A DNA stretch of 63,722 nucleotides, taken from positions 1 through 63,722 of the forward strand of contig JAKFVC010000058.1 of the NCBI GenBank assembly GCA_021732415.1, in the 5' to 3' direction. Under the pieces are notes generated by a model that was not told the origin of the DNA, made no database searches, and saw only the letters and a program-made list of their open reading frames with translations. This document shows, one piece after another, positions 35,966 to 45,800 of this stretch (within the stretch, counting starts at the first letter, position 1; the number at the start of each line of letters is the position of its first letter). The translations under genes were made by a program, and so were the position numbers. This stretch comes from Planctomycetaceae bacterium (lineage in GTDB: Bacteria; Planctomycetota; Planctomycetia; Planctomycetales; Planctomycetaceae).

Positions 35966-36080
35966 AATACGTCGATTATGAACACCTGCTATCGACACGT
36001 CAAGATTCACGGCCACCCAGCCGGTGGCTCAACAACCAATGTCAACCTGCCACGCCGCGCTTAGAAGCGCCAGAAACCGC

Positions 36081-36129
36081 GGGGTGGCACAGGTTCTTGA
36101 ACCTGTGTGAGCGAAGCGAATTAGAGGCC
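36081..36129. repeat. REP-like palindrome R1 beside RAYT
   Basis: GGGGTGGCACAGGTTCTTGA, with the hairpin CAGGTTC/GAACCTG, is followed by GTGAGCGAAGCGAATTAGAG. It is nearly identical to the inverted copy R3 and similar to R2. It lies just past the stop of the transposase gene. Confidence 0.85.
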
Positions 36130-36156
36130 GCTGTTTATCACATGTGCCGCCTTCGG

Positions 36157-36666
36157 TCACTCGACCCACTGAATTGGAATCCCGACCGTTCGTTTCCAGG
36201 CATACCAGCGAGCGGAACTCCATCGCCAATCTGTCGCTCTCTCGACGAGACCCGCTCGGACCGGATTCTCGTGCATGTATTGCAGCTTCTCTTCGATCTT
36301 CGCTCGCTGATAGATCTGAAACGCATAGTATTTCGGTTGCCAGAAGCGAGACCCTTCACGATGCGCTTCATCGTATTCTTCAGCATTCTCGCGATACCAG
36401 TCCCGGATGTAAAAGCTCGACTTCCGTTTCCAGGCGTGCATCAGCTCACTCAGCTGACCGGGACGCGGCAGCCATAGTACCGCATGCACATGATTCGGCA
36501 TGATAACAAAACCAACGCAGCGTCCCTCCCGAAGTTCGAGTTCTTCCGTAATGACGCCCAGTACGATTCGCTTCGGGTGGTCCAACTCCAGCAACCTGCG
36601 GCGGCGGTCCACGGAGAACGTCACAAAGTGAGCATTCAGTTGCTGATCATAGATTTTGCGTCGCAT
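36157..36666 (-). CDS. REP-associated tyrosine transposase (RAYT, Y1/HUH family)
   Basis: The 169-residue protein is the usual size of a RAYT. It has the HUH motif MPNHVHAVLWLP with His59 and His61, the FWQPKYYAFQIY segment, and the C-terminal helix YMHENPVRAGLV with the downstream WRWSSARWY. The Tyr in YMHENPV is a candidate nucleophile, though I cannot fix it by alignment. RAYTs cut single-stranded REP palindromes and mobilise or amplify them. REP-like copies lie on both sides (R1, R2, R3), which supports the call. ATG 36666 is chosen because the family starts here; the frame reaches back to 36696. The gene adjoins the low-GC island. Confidence 0.92.
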   Translation of the reverse strand: MRRKIYDQQLNAHFVTFSVDRRRRLLELDHPKRIVLGVITEELELREGRCVGFVIMPNHVHAVLWLPRPGQLSELMHAWKRKSSFYIRDWYRENAEEYDEAHREGSRFWQPKYYAFQIYQRAKIEEKLQYMHENPVRAGLVERATDWRWSSARWYAWKRTVGIPIQWVE

Positions 36667-36713
36667 CGCCACATTCTGTGCGCGCCGCCTGCACAAATCA
36701 ACAACACCGCGCA

Positions 36714-36762
36714 GGGGTGGCCCAGGTTCTTGAACCTGGGGGAGCGCAGCGACTTAGAGGCA
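36714..36762. repeat. REP-like palindrome R2
   Basis: GGGGTGGCCCAGGTTCTTGA with the arms CCAGGTTC/GAACCTGG, then GAGCGCAGCGACTTAGAGG. It is in the same orientation as R1 and lies upstream of the RAYT start. Confidence 0.85.
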
Positions 36763-36881
36763 ACGGCTTCCTGCGAGTAACTCTCGCATGGTTTTCCTGC
36801 GCGAAACGCAGGAATTGATTCACAGCTCACACGCACCTACGGTGCGAAAACTTCCTGTTGATGGGCGCCGCAAAAAAGCGT

Positions 36882-36929
36882 GCCTCTTATTCGCTTCGCT
36901 CACACAGGTTCAAGAACCTGTGCCACCCA
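36882..36929. repeat. REP-like palindrome R3, inverted
   Basis: The reverse complement of this segment equals R1 over about 45 bases with about one difference. R2 and R3 face each other as an inverted pair, as in bacterial interspersed mosaic elements. Confidence 0.87.
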
Positions 36930-37054
36930 TTTGATCGCCCACAAACCGGTGCCACCCCGCGGGTAAACCCAGATTGCACAGCAACCTGAGCCATTTCGCC
37001 GGATACCAAATTGCCTGGAGAGATGCTCGACGACGATCAATTGCTTCCTGTAAA

Positions 37055-37078
37055 CCCAGGTTGCAAAAGCAACCTGGG
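37055..37078. repeat. Perfect hairpin CCCAGGTTGC-AAAA-GCAACCTGGG
   Basis: A perfect 10-base stem with an AAAA loop, preceded by GTAAA and followed by CTACCCC. A weaker relative is at about 36960-36992 (CCCAGATTGCACAGCAACCT). It lies 115 bases before the FAD-binding gene. The 36697-37192 spacer holds only these repeats. Confidence 0.88.
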
Positions 37079-37192
37079 CTACCCCGCTACGAAACAAAGT
37101 TGCAGGTTCTCACTCACGGACGTATGCTCCATGACTTGTATCTCCCGACCACAAAAACATAATTACGCATCCACTCGAGGAAGATTAAGCCG

Positions 37193-38608
37193 ATGGATAA
37201 ACTTTCACTCGACGCCTTCAGAATGGAAGGGGTCAACGGGCCTTACATGCGACTGTCCGGAGTTTACGCAGTTGGACTAGGCGACGATCTCGTCACCATC
37301 CACAGCCAGCAAGTCCGCGCAATATGCCTAGCGCGACTACTTACGCAAAATGCGGCCCACAAGCGAGATCTCTGTATTATTGGCGGTGGCATCGCAGGCT
37401 TGACGCTTTCCCTTGAATTATTAAGACACGATTGGACGGACATCACAATAGTCGAACGACTTCCCGACCTACTGGGTGTCCAAAACGGATGCGATACGCG
37501 CTGGGTCCACCCCCATATTATCGATTGGCCCGACAAAGGAAGTGAAGAAAAGGTCTCGACCATTGGAACCTTAGACTGGACTGCGTCGACTGCATCCAAT
37601 GTCACTTTGGCAATTGAGACCGCTTGGACAACTGAGGTCGGGTATCTAACCAAGAAACATACAAAAGGAAGACCCCCAAGGAAGCTTTCGGTTCATGTAG
37701 GGGTCACGCATCTTCGAGCGAGACAACTAAAGGAAGGGGTCGAAATCGAGTGGATTCGCGATTCTCGGGTTAGGCCTATGGGCTTCCACGGATCCGATGT
37801 CTTGGCCTGTGATACCAAGACGTTTTCGCACGTCGTGCTTGCGACAGGCTATGGGACTGAGTCTCAGTCAACGCACTCATATTGGAGGAACGAAGCGTAC
37901 GGCCAACTTCACATAGATGGAGTACAGAAAGGCTACGTAGTATCCGGTCTAGGGGACGGTGCAATAAGTGACCTTCTTAGACTCAGCATACGGAACTTTC
38001 GACATGATCGCGCGATTGACAATATCGTTCAACTGAAGGAACTACGAGACGAATTGAGACAGATCAAGTGTGAGGTGTTTGCTTCGCAATCAGATCTATT
38101 GAGCGCACTAACGGTAAGTGCCAGCAAGAACAAGCCGATCGGATTATGGTGGAAAGAATTGTTTAAACTTATACAAGATCTTCGGAGAGAAGACACGAAG
38201 GTAATCCTTTATCACAATTCGAATGACGGTTTTTCCAATGCATTTAATCGATCACCCGCATCGTTCTTGAACAAATTGCTTCTCTTCGTCTTATACAAAT
38301 GCGGAGTATTTCAGTACGTCGACAAATCTCAATGTTGCGACGCAAATGCTGCCGCGTTGATTTATGGTATTCCATGCGAGAATGTGATCAAGCGACACGG
38401 GGCCGATCGGCGCAGCACTATAGTGCGTATCTTCGGAGGGAGCCCCGATGACTTTACGATAAAACAGCAATCGTACGAGGAGTGTAAGAACTTTCTCAAT
38501 TCGCAGGTCGCCAAGCCGACAACAGATCAACCGGAGAAACCTAACGATGCCAATGGCGAGGCTGTTTCGCAATTTCTACAGCCACCGGATATACCGAAGA
38601 TGAAATGA
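37193..38608 (+). CDS. FAD/NAD(P)-binding Rossmann-fold protein of unknown function (low-GC island)
   Basis: The 471-residue protein has a dinucleotide-binding motif DLCIIGGGIAGLTLSLELL (residues 59-77) with Glu88 ending the second strand (ITIVE). An ATG motif, HVVLATGYG (213-221), follows, and then VVSGLGDGAISDLLRL (249-264), the usual second FAD contact. The C-terminal 200 residues match nothing I know. About 60 residues precede the Rossmann fold, which is unusual for flavoprotein oxidoreductases. AGGAAG lies nine bases before ATG 37193. The gene is AT-rich relative to its surroundings (one 60-base sample counts about 40% GC) and uses rarer codons such as AGA and ATA. It is convergent with the HD-Hsp90 gene. 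A redox or NAD-related role is inferred from the fold only. Confidence 0.75.
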   Translation: MDKLSLDAFRMEGVNGPYMRLSGVYAVGLGDDLVTIHSQQVRAICLARLLTQNAAHKRDLCIIGGGIAGLTLSLELLRHDWTDITIVERLPDLLGVQNGCDTRWVHPHIIDWPDKGSEEKVSTIGTLDWTASTASNVTLAIETAWTTEVGYLTKKHTKGRPPRKLSVHVGVTHLRARQLKEGVEIEWIRDSRVRPMGFHGSDVLACDTKTFSHVVLATGYGTESQSTHSYWRNEAYGQLHIDGVQKGYVVSGLGDGAISDLLRLSIRNFRHDRAIDNIVQLKELRDELRQIKCEVFASQSDLLSALTVSASKNKPIGLWWKELFKLIQDLRREDTKVILYHNSNDGFSNAFNRSPASFLNKLLLFVLYKCGVFQYVDKSQCCDANAAALIYGIPCENVIKRHGADRRSTIVRIFGGSPDDFTIKQQSYEECKNFLNSQVAKPTTDQPEKPNDANGEAVSQFLQPPDIPKMK

Positions 38609-38684
38609 TCGCCATTCTCGAGGAGTACGCAATCGATAGCTCGATGTAAATCCTAGCCGATCGTTCCTCGCCCGTCTGTCCACA

Positions 38685-38747
38685 GGGGGGACAAAAGGGA
38701 ACTCGTCCATTATTTAGTGTATGGACCTGTCCGCACTGTTTTCCCCC
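38685..38747. repeat. Palindromic repeat GGGGACAGGTCCA, copy 2
   Basis: A diverged, inverted copy of 32878-32935: GGGGGGACAAAAGGGAACTC and then TGGACCTGTCCGC with CCCCC at the end. It sits between the stops of the two convergent island genes and may act as a two-way terminator. Confidence 0.75.
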
Positions 38748-38803
38748 AAACCGCATCGTCAGGCACAGCCTCACCAGCACATCCATCGCTATTTCATTCC
38801 AAG

Positions 38804-41800
38804 TCATCTGTCGAAGAAGATGTCAGCGGGTTGTCCGTTTGCTGCCATCCACGCTCGACTCCCAGTCCCTTTAGCCCACAAGATAATCGTTGAATCGAGG
38901 CTCCACATCGCTGAAAGATTGTCCTGGTGCTGCCAATCGCATTCGGACCATTCGTTGAATGGCTTGGACCATAGAGACTCCGCTGGGAATAGGGCATAGA
39001 CTTGGTTGATCTGAAGTTTAGACTGCAATTTATTGCAATCCGCCTTCGAGTACCCACCCCACCCAGGCAGGAGAAAGGGAATCGTGGCGTTTCGCCTCAA
39101 TTCACGGTCCGTAACCCATTGCTGGCAGCTATCCCTTAATTCGCCGAGAGCAACTGCTGGAGTTGGAAACACCAAATCAAACTCATGATTTGTTGCATGT
39201 CGGACCTTAAGTGCTTTATTCGAAAGTGGCACCACTGTTTTCCCGTCGGCTCCCAGTGTGACCTTCAGTAGACTGGGACCTTCCAAATCGGAATCACCAA
39301 TCATTCCATCAAACATAAATAGTTCCAGACAGGCCCAGCTATCGGCCAATCTAGGAAAGAACGCCTCTTGAAGTAGCCCAGCTAGAACGCCATTGCGGAG
39401 GCTAGGATACTTATCGTACACTTCAACATCGAACGCTCGTTCATGTCCGAATCGCGATTCTTCCTCGGCATTACTTTTCTTTGAGAGTATCCTAAGCCAT
39501 CTTGAAGATACTTCAAAATGTCGCGGATTTTGGTTTTTTGTTGACAGAGAAAGCGTCAAAAACCAGCAATTAATGAGTTCGAGGGCGAGTCCGTGTGCGG
39601 CCTGCAGCGCCGCGAGCACTTGTTCGTCTCTGGTTAGCTCCGTAGAAAGCACGAGGTCACGAACGACAGATTGCGGAATCTGACCAAGCGACCTCCGATT
39701 TCTTGACAATACTCGATTGCGGTCCATTCCGATCGTTTGTAAGAATGCGCTGGTCGGTTCTAGTAACGTGTTCGAGGACCAGCACCGTTTCAAGGTACTT
39801 ACCCAATCCCTGTTGATAGTCTCAGGTCCGCTAGGATTTGGATACTTGTTTGCGCTCGATCTTAGTGGCCCCGTAAAGGAACTCAAAAAGATACAGCAGC
39901 GACTGTGCTTGCTCCGGATTTCTGCATCCAATGCTTGTTGTAGCCTTTGAAAAACGCCTTCAAGCTTTGCAGCATAGTCTGAATTCTTCGACAATGCGAT
40001 TGACTTCCGATCCGTCGTCAATGGCGGGGCGGCAGAGCCACAGAGATCCAATAGTACATACGTTCCTGCTTGGGCAAGTATTGGCAAATATGATAGCGAG
40101 TCGCGTATTTGTGGAACACAGATTCCGCGCACTGAAACTTGTTCTCGTGACGTGACCGAAACACTTTCACAGGCCAGGTGCGTTTCAATGCTCGCCGCTA
40201 TTTGGAGTCGTCCCCTTCCATCCTGCGCCGTAGACTCGTCATCGAGCCAATCACGCGCTGTTGAATCCTTATTAACAGGGACCAACAGCCTTACCCGGGT
40301 TCCAGTTGCCTCCGGCCCTCGATCATCTTGCCAATCCCATTTTATCCACCGGACGTCGGATGATCGAATACCCTTTGCCGTCGGGTTACGCCTTTTTCTT
40401 CGCTTATCGAATGACGTCATTTGTGTTGAGTAGAACTCATCGTCAATCACTAGAGGGGTGCAGGAATCTCCACGAACAAGAATTGGGTAGCGGGGCCATG
40501 TTATCCATTTAGCAGCAACTAGCATGGGATCAATACTCGAGCCCACGCCATCACGTTCTCTCACGTCCTCACGCTCGAAATATGTATGGTAATGATCAAA
40601 CCATGTCGCAGAATCGTGTTTTAAGACCAGCCGTTCACCACCAATCGAAGTCTTAAGCCACAACTTTATGGTGGTTCCTTGCTCCGATCTTGTGCCTTCA
40701 CGAATCCAAAAAAGGCTGCCCGGCCCTGAGATCGTAATGTCCCGAGCGGGTCTGATCTCCGGGTGGCTGTCGGCCGGTCGAGTTTGTATTTCAATCCGAT
40801 CAGCGAGCATGAAGCATGACAAAAAACCGATGCCGAATTGAGAAATTGGAGTTGCTAGAAGTCCATTTTTGCGAAATTCGGCTTGTTCGGATCGAAATTC
40901 GGCACTACGACAATAGCTCTTTCCAATTTGCGTAAAGTAGCGTTTGACAACTTCCTCGGTCATCCCACATCCATTGTCTTCTACCTGCAACCAATACCTT
41001 TGCTCTTGTTGGTCAAATCCCCATGTCAAATGGATTTCAAGCCGGCGCGTCGCGCCGGTCCCATCGATGTAAGTACCTCGATCGAATTCTTGCTCGTAAT
41101 TGGAATGTAATAGGACGGTCGGATCTGCCATCCGCGTTCGTGTTCCGATTGGAGTTCCGTCGACCGGCTCAAGCATCGAAACACCACGCCCCTTTAGCTG
41201 AAGGCGTAAGTCACGCAATTCGCAAGCATCGAGAGAGTTCTGAAGTAGCTCTCGAATACAAAGCGATGGATCACCATAAAGTCGATCGCCCATAAGCAAT
41301 TGCAGTATCTCATCTTGGTCCAATTTGAATTGGATATCTTCATAGATGTAGGCTTGCCGTCCGTTTCGTTTAACCGGGATAATTTCAGAGATTACTCGAG
41401 GCAACCATAATTCGCACTTCCTATCAACAAGCATAGGATCGTGCCACTGCCGGGCGAGTTCTTCGCGGGCACCACGCAATTCCTCACTGATCCAACTTAT
41501 GAACTCACGAATACATTTGTGAACAACAGGGTGCGGACAATGCGGCGCTGAATACACTAAGGTCGGTTGATCATCAATCTTCTTAACTTCAATTGCTTCA
41601 ATTGCTAGGTGCTTTTGCCATTCACGCTCGCTGATCGATAAGTCGATACCCAAGTCTTCATGCAGACCAAGATGTTTATACAGTATCGCCGGCGTCCGTG
41701 ATGCGTCGAAATCCATTATGTCACCAAGCCGTAGGAGCAATCCCGGAATGGCGAAGTTTACTCGTTCGTTATTTCGTATTAGGCGGTGAAAATCACCATT

Positions 41801-42547
41801 CGATTGCTTCATTTTCATCCTCAACCAATCGATCGGTTGAGTATGGCTTACCGCAATCGCTACTAGATCTTCCTCGAAGTCCGTTTTTCCGTAGGTAAAC
41901 AGCGCGTTATCTTGGAATTCCACCCCATTCGCCGACTTGAGTTTTAGCTGATTGAGCCAACTGCGAATTCGTTCTCCGGTTGGCGTAGCATGTGTTGTGC
42001 GGAGAAATTCACTGAGAATATGCTGACGAATTAGTTGGCCGCGATATCGGTCGCTAGCATTGACCGAGGCTTCAAGTTGCTCAGCGTGGTGAAGTTCCTC
42101 TGCATGACGGGTCTCTGCAAATTGGCGATAAGCGAGATTCTGAGGAGTGTCATCATCCGTGAGTAGAATTCCACGGTGCTCCTGAATGGTAAGGGCCATT
42201 CCCAAGTCGTGAGTCAGAACCGCTAATATGGTGAGGCCGATTTCCAGCGGCAATAGGCTCTGCAAGGTCTCGTTTGGTATCAGTAAATCGATCCACCCGA
42301 GGATATTTAACAAGTGTCGTCGATCATGCAGTGTGTAGTAAGGCATCCATCGGATCGTCTGAGCGGAAATAGATTCTACACCGTCGGCAATATGTTGAAT
42401 CGACGACCGAAGCCGGTCGACGTCAACATCGTCAGTGTAGGATCTTAAGCGCAACCAAAGTGGCGAACGGCTTCTGTAGTCTTCAAAGCTAGCGTAGCGG
42501 TTTAATTGAGGTGATACACCGGCTGACTTTAACTTGCGTGTTGACAT
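38804..42547 (-). CDS. HD-domain phosphohydrolase fused to Hsp90-like (GHKL) ATPase
   Basis: The 1,247-residue protein has three parts. Residues about 40-310 form an HD-type metal-dependent phosphohydrolase: YYTLHDRRHLLN (His74, His78), AVLTHDLGMAL (His113-Asp114) and LLRLGDIMDFD (Asp276). Residues about 400-600 form an Hsp90-type ATP site: CIRELLQNSLDA (Glu433, Asn437), VEDNGCGMTEE (Asp524) and SQFGIGFLSCF. An Hsp90-middle-like region follows, with TTDRKSIALS near 845. The last 400 residues are unrecognised. Housekeeping HtpG has no HD domain and is about half this length. HD-Hsp90 fusions are known from bacterial conflict systems (the HD-CE type, as I recall). ATG 42547 is preferred over GTG 42607. 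The gene is low in GC, stands alone on its strand and is convergent with the FAD-binding gene. Confidence 0.88.
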   Translation of the reverse strand: MSTRKLKSAGVSPQLNRYASFEDYRSRSPLWLRLRSYTDDVDVDRLRSSIQHIADGVESISAQTIRWMPYYTLHDRRHLLNILGWIDLLIPNETLQSLLPLEIGLTILAVLTHDLGMALTIQEHRGILLTDDDTPQNLAYRQFAETRHAEELHHAEQLEASVNASDRYRGQLIRQHILSEFLRTTHATPTGERIRSWLNQLKLKSANGVEFQDNALFTYGKTDFEEDLVAIAVSHTQPIDWLRMKMKQSNGDFHRLIRNNERVNFAIPGLLLRLGDIMDFDASRTPAILYKHLGLHEDLGIDLSISEREWQKHLAIEAIEVKKIDDQPTLVYSAPHCPHPVVHKCIREFISWISEELRGAREELARQWHDPMLVDRKCELWLPRVISEIIPVKRNGRQAYIYEDIQFKLDQDEILQLLMGDRLYGDPSLCIRELLQNSLDACELRDLRLQLKGRGVSMLEPVDGTPIGTRTRMADPTVLLHSNYEQEFDRGTYIDGTGATRRLEIHLTWGFDQQEQRYWLQVEDNGCGMTEEVVKRYFTQIGKSYCRSAEFRSEQAEFRKNGLLATPISQFGIGFLSCFMLADRIEIQTRPADSHPEIRPARDITISGPGSLFWIREGTRSEQGTTIKLWLKTSIGGERLVLKHDSATWFDHYHTYFEREDVRERDGVGSSIDPMLVAAKWITWPRYPILVRGDSCTPLVIDDEFYSTQMTSFDKRRKRRNPTAKGIRSSDVRWIKWDWQDDRGPEATGTRVRLLVPVNKDSTARDWLDDESTAQDGRGRLQIAASIETHLACESVSVTSREQVSVRGICVPQIRDSLSYLPILAQAGTYVLLDLCGSAAPPLTTDRKSIALSKNSDYAAKLEGVFQRLQQALDAEIRSKHSRCCIFLSSFTGPLRSSANKYPNPSGPETINRDWVSTLKRCWSSNTLLEPTSAFLQTIGMDRNRVLSRNRRSLGQIPQSVVRDLVLSTELTRDEQVLAALQAAHGLALELINCWFLTLSLSTKNQNPRHFEVSSRWLRILSKKSNAEEESRFGHERAFDVEVYDKYPSLRNGVLAGLLQEAFFPRLADSWACLELFMFDGMIGDSDLEGPSLLKVTLGADGKTVVPLSNKALKVRHATNHEFDLVFPTPAVALGELRDSCQQWVTDRELRRNATIPFLLPGWGGYSKADCNKLQSKLQINQVYALFPAESLWSKPFNEWSECDWQHQDNLSAMWSLDSTIILWAKGTGSRAWMAANGQPADIFFDR

Positions 42548-42737
42548 GAGATGCACCGTCGATTGCAGCAAGGTGTATGTAAGACGTCGAGCGCAGCATA
42601 GGCGCACGTTGACCAGAGGTCAAATGGTGGAAGATGACGTGCACGGCGCAATGCGACAGTATTTGTTGCTGAACGGCATTATGCGCGTTTCCTTTCAGTT
42701 CGGTAGCATCTGCAACTGTGCATTTCAAAGAATACAA

Positions 42738-42771
42738 AACACGCTTCAGATGTTTACATCTGAAGCGTGTT
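42738..42771 (-). terminator. Intrinsic terminator of nrdJ
   Basis: A perfect 15-base stem (AACACGCTTCAGATG and its complement) with a TTTA loop lies 66 bases beyond the nrdJ stop. On the minus strand it is followed by TTTTGTATTCTTT. This is the clearest factor-independent terminator in the window. It would also insulate the HD-Hsp90 gene from nrdJ transcription. Confidence 0.85.
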
Positions 42772-42836
42772 GATTTGGGTTTTCTGATCGACAAACTACT
42801 TGTGGAGGCTGCTTTGGGGAGAAAAGGTCTAAGTGA

Positions 42837-45800
42837 CTAGCTGCACCCCATGCTGTTGCCACAATTGTGGCACAGGTAACAATTGCCATTTCTCACCGTG
42901 ATCGCTCCGCAGCTGTCGCAGGCGGGGGCGTCTTGTTGGAAGGTGGCGAATTGCTTGCTGCGGATGGCTGGGCCTTCTCCGCTCACCGGTAGGGTGGCGT
43001 TGAGGGCTTCTCGGCGGACGGCGTTGAGGGCTGTGGCCATCGCTTTGTCGTGGCCGTTGCTGCCGTTGCCGTTTGTTCCGTGGCCGTTGTTGCTGTGCCC
43101 GTTTGTGCCGGGGGCGTGGCCGTTGGTGCCTTGGCCGTTTGTGGCGGCTGGGGTGCTAACGGGTGCCGGGGCTGGGACTGTTGGGGTTGTGGCGGCACTG
43201 GGGGTGGCTGTGTCGGCCTCCGTTGTGTCTGTGGTGCCGGTTTCTTCTCGTTTGGGGGCGTATTGTTCTCGGTAGCCCGCGACGAACTGCATGCCTAGCC
43301 AGCGGAAGATGTAGTCGACCACGCTCTTGGCATTGGGGATGTCGGGGTTGTGCGTCCAGCCGGCTGGCTCGAAACGCTGGTGCGAGAACTTGTTGACTAA
43401 GACGTCCAGGGGGACTCGGTATTGCAGGCCCATGCTGGTCAGCGTGCCGATGCAGTCCATCAGGCCGCCGATGGTGCTGCCTTCTTTTGCCATCGTGACG
43501 AAGAGCTCGCCGGGAGTGCCGTCTTCGAACAGGCCCACCGTGATGTAGCCCTCGTGACCGCCCACGGAGAACTTGTGGGTCAGCGAGTGCCGCGTGGCCG
43601 GTAGGCGGCGGCGGGCTGGGGTCACCACGACTTGCTGGATGACCGGGGCGGGGGTCTCGGCGTCTTTCTTCTTGTCGGCTTCCGTCGAGGTGTTCAGCGG
43701 CTGGCTGCTCTTGGAGCCGTCGCGGTAGATGGCGAGGGCTTTTAAGCCCAGACGCCAGCCTTCGACGTACGCTTTTTCAATATCTTCGACCGTGCTGTCT
43801 TCCGGCATGTTGACCGTCTTGGAGATGGCTCCCGACAGGAACGGCTGGGCGGCCGCCATCATCGACACGTGTGCCTGCCAGGCGATCGACCGCTTGCCCT
43901 TGCGGGCCTTGAAGGCACAGTCGAAGACGGGGAGGTGCTCGTCCTTCAGGTCGGGCGAGTTTTCAATCGTGTCGTTGTCTTCGATGTACTTCACGATGCG
44001 CGTGACGGTTGCTTCATCATAACCGAGAGATTTCAACGAAGCGGGGACGGTGCGGTTGACGATCTTCATCATGCCGCCGCCGGCCAGTTGCTTGTACTTC
44101 ACCAGGGCGATATCGGGCTCGATGCCGGTCGTATCGCAATCCATCATGAAGGCAATCGTGCCGGTCGGGGCGAGCACCGTGGCCTGGGCGTTGCGGTAGC
44201 CATGCTTGCGGCCGGACGACAGGCATTCGGTCCACACGCTGCGGGCGGCATCCTTCAGATACTGCGGGCAGCTGGGGTGGATTTTCTCGACGGCGTCGCG
44301 GTGCATCTGCATCACCTTGAGCATGGGCTCGCGGTTTTCGGCATAGCCGGCGAACGGTCCCATGTAGCTGGCGATGCGGCTGGAGGTGAGGTACCCCTGG
44401 CCGTTGAGCAGAGCGGTCAGGGCTCCGCAGATGCCGCGGCCGTTGTCGCTGTCGTAGGGGATGCCCATCGACATCAACAAGCTGCCCACATTGGCAAACC
44501 CGAGGCCCAGCGGTCGATACAGATGGCTGTTCTCGGCGATGTTGGGAGTGGGGTAGCTGGCATGATCGACCAGAATTTCCTGGGCGGTCAGGAAGATGGC
44601 GGCGGCTCCGCGATAGCGTTCGACATCAATGCTGCCGTCCGCCTTCTGGAATTTCTTCAGGTTCAAGCTGGAGAGATTGCAGGCGGTATCATCCAGGAAC
44701 ATGTATTCCGAGCAGGGGTTCGATGCATTGATCGGACCGGAGTTCGGGCACGTGTGCCACTTGTTGATAGTGGTGTCATACTGCACGCCGGGGTCGCCGC
44801 AGAACCAGGTCCCTTCGGCCATCTGACGCAGGATCTCTTTGGCTTCGAATTCGGGGCCCTTCTTGCTGCGGTCAGTGACCCAATGCGTCTGCCACTTGCC
44901 ACCCTTCTCGGCGGATTCCATGAATTCGTCGCTGAGGCGGACGGAGAGGTTGGCGTTCTGGAACATGATCGAACTGTAGGCTTCGCCGTTGAAGTTCGAA
45001 TCGTATTCACCACTGGCGATCAGCGTGCGAGCCTTGCGCTCTTCCTTGGCCTTGCACTGGATGAACTCCATGATGTCCGGATGCCAGTCCTTGAGCGACT
45101 GCATCTTGGCGGCCCGGCGAGTCTTGCCGCCCGACTTGACGACGGCGGCGATCTGGTCGTAGACACGCATGAAGGAGAGGGGGCCCGACGGAGTGCCGCC
45201 GCCCGACAGTTTTTCCTTGCTGCTGCGGATCGTCGAGAGGTCGGTGCCGGTGCCCGAACCGAACTTGAACAGCATGGCCTCGCTGGTGGCGAGACGCATG
45301 ATGTCTTCCATGTTGTCATCGACCGACTGAATGAAGCAGGCGGACGCTTGGGGGAATTCGTAGGGGGTGTCGGGGCGTTCGATGGCGCGGGTCTGGGGGT
45401 TGAAACGGTAGTTGCCGCGGCAGCCGAGGACTCCGTACTGATGGAACAGGCCGACGTTGAACCAGACGGGCGAATTGAACGAACCGTACTGATGCAGGCA
45501 CAACCAGGCGAGTTCGCGGTAGAAGGTTTCGGCGTCTTCGGAGGTCGAGAAGTATCCGTCTTGCAGGGCCCAGTCGGCGATCGTGCGGGCGACGCGGTGG
45601 ATCACCTGGCGAACGCTTTTCTCACGCTGCGGGGTGTTGGGCTCGCCAAAGAAGTACTTGCTGACGACAACGTTGGTCGCGAGGGCACTCCAGGCGGCGG
45701 GGATTTCGCAATCCTTTTGTTCGAAGAGGACACCACCCGATTCATCCTTAATCTGGGCAGACCGGAGTTCCCACTCGACGGTTTCAAACGGATCTTTGCC

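Noticed and set aside
36484-36780. 98-residue frame antisense to the RAYT gene
   Set aside because: Overlaps the transposase and continues into the REP sequence.
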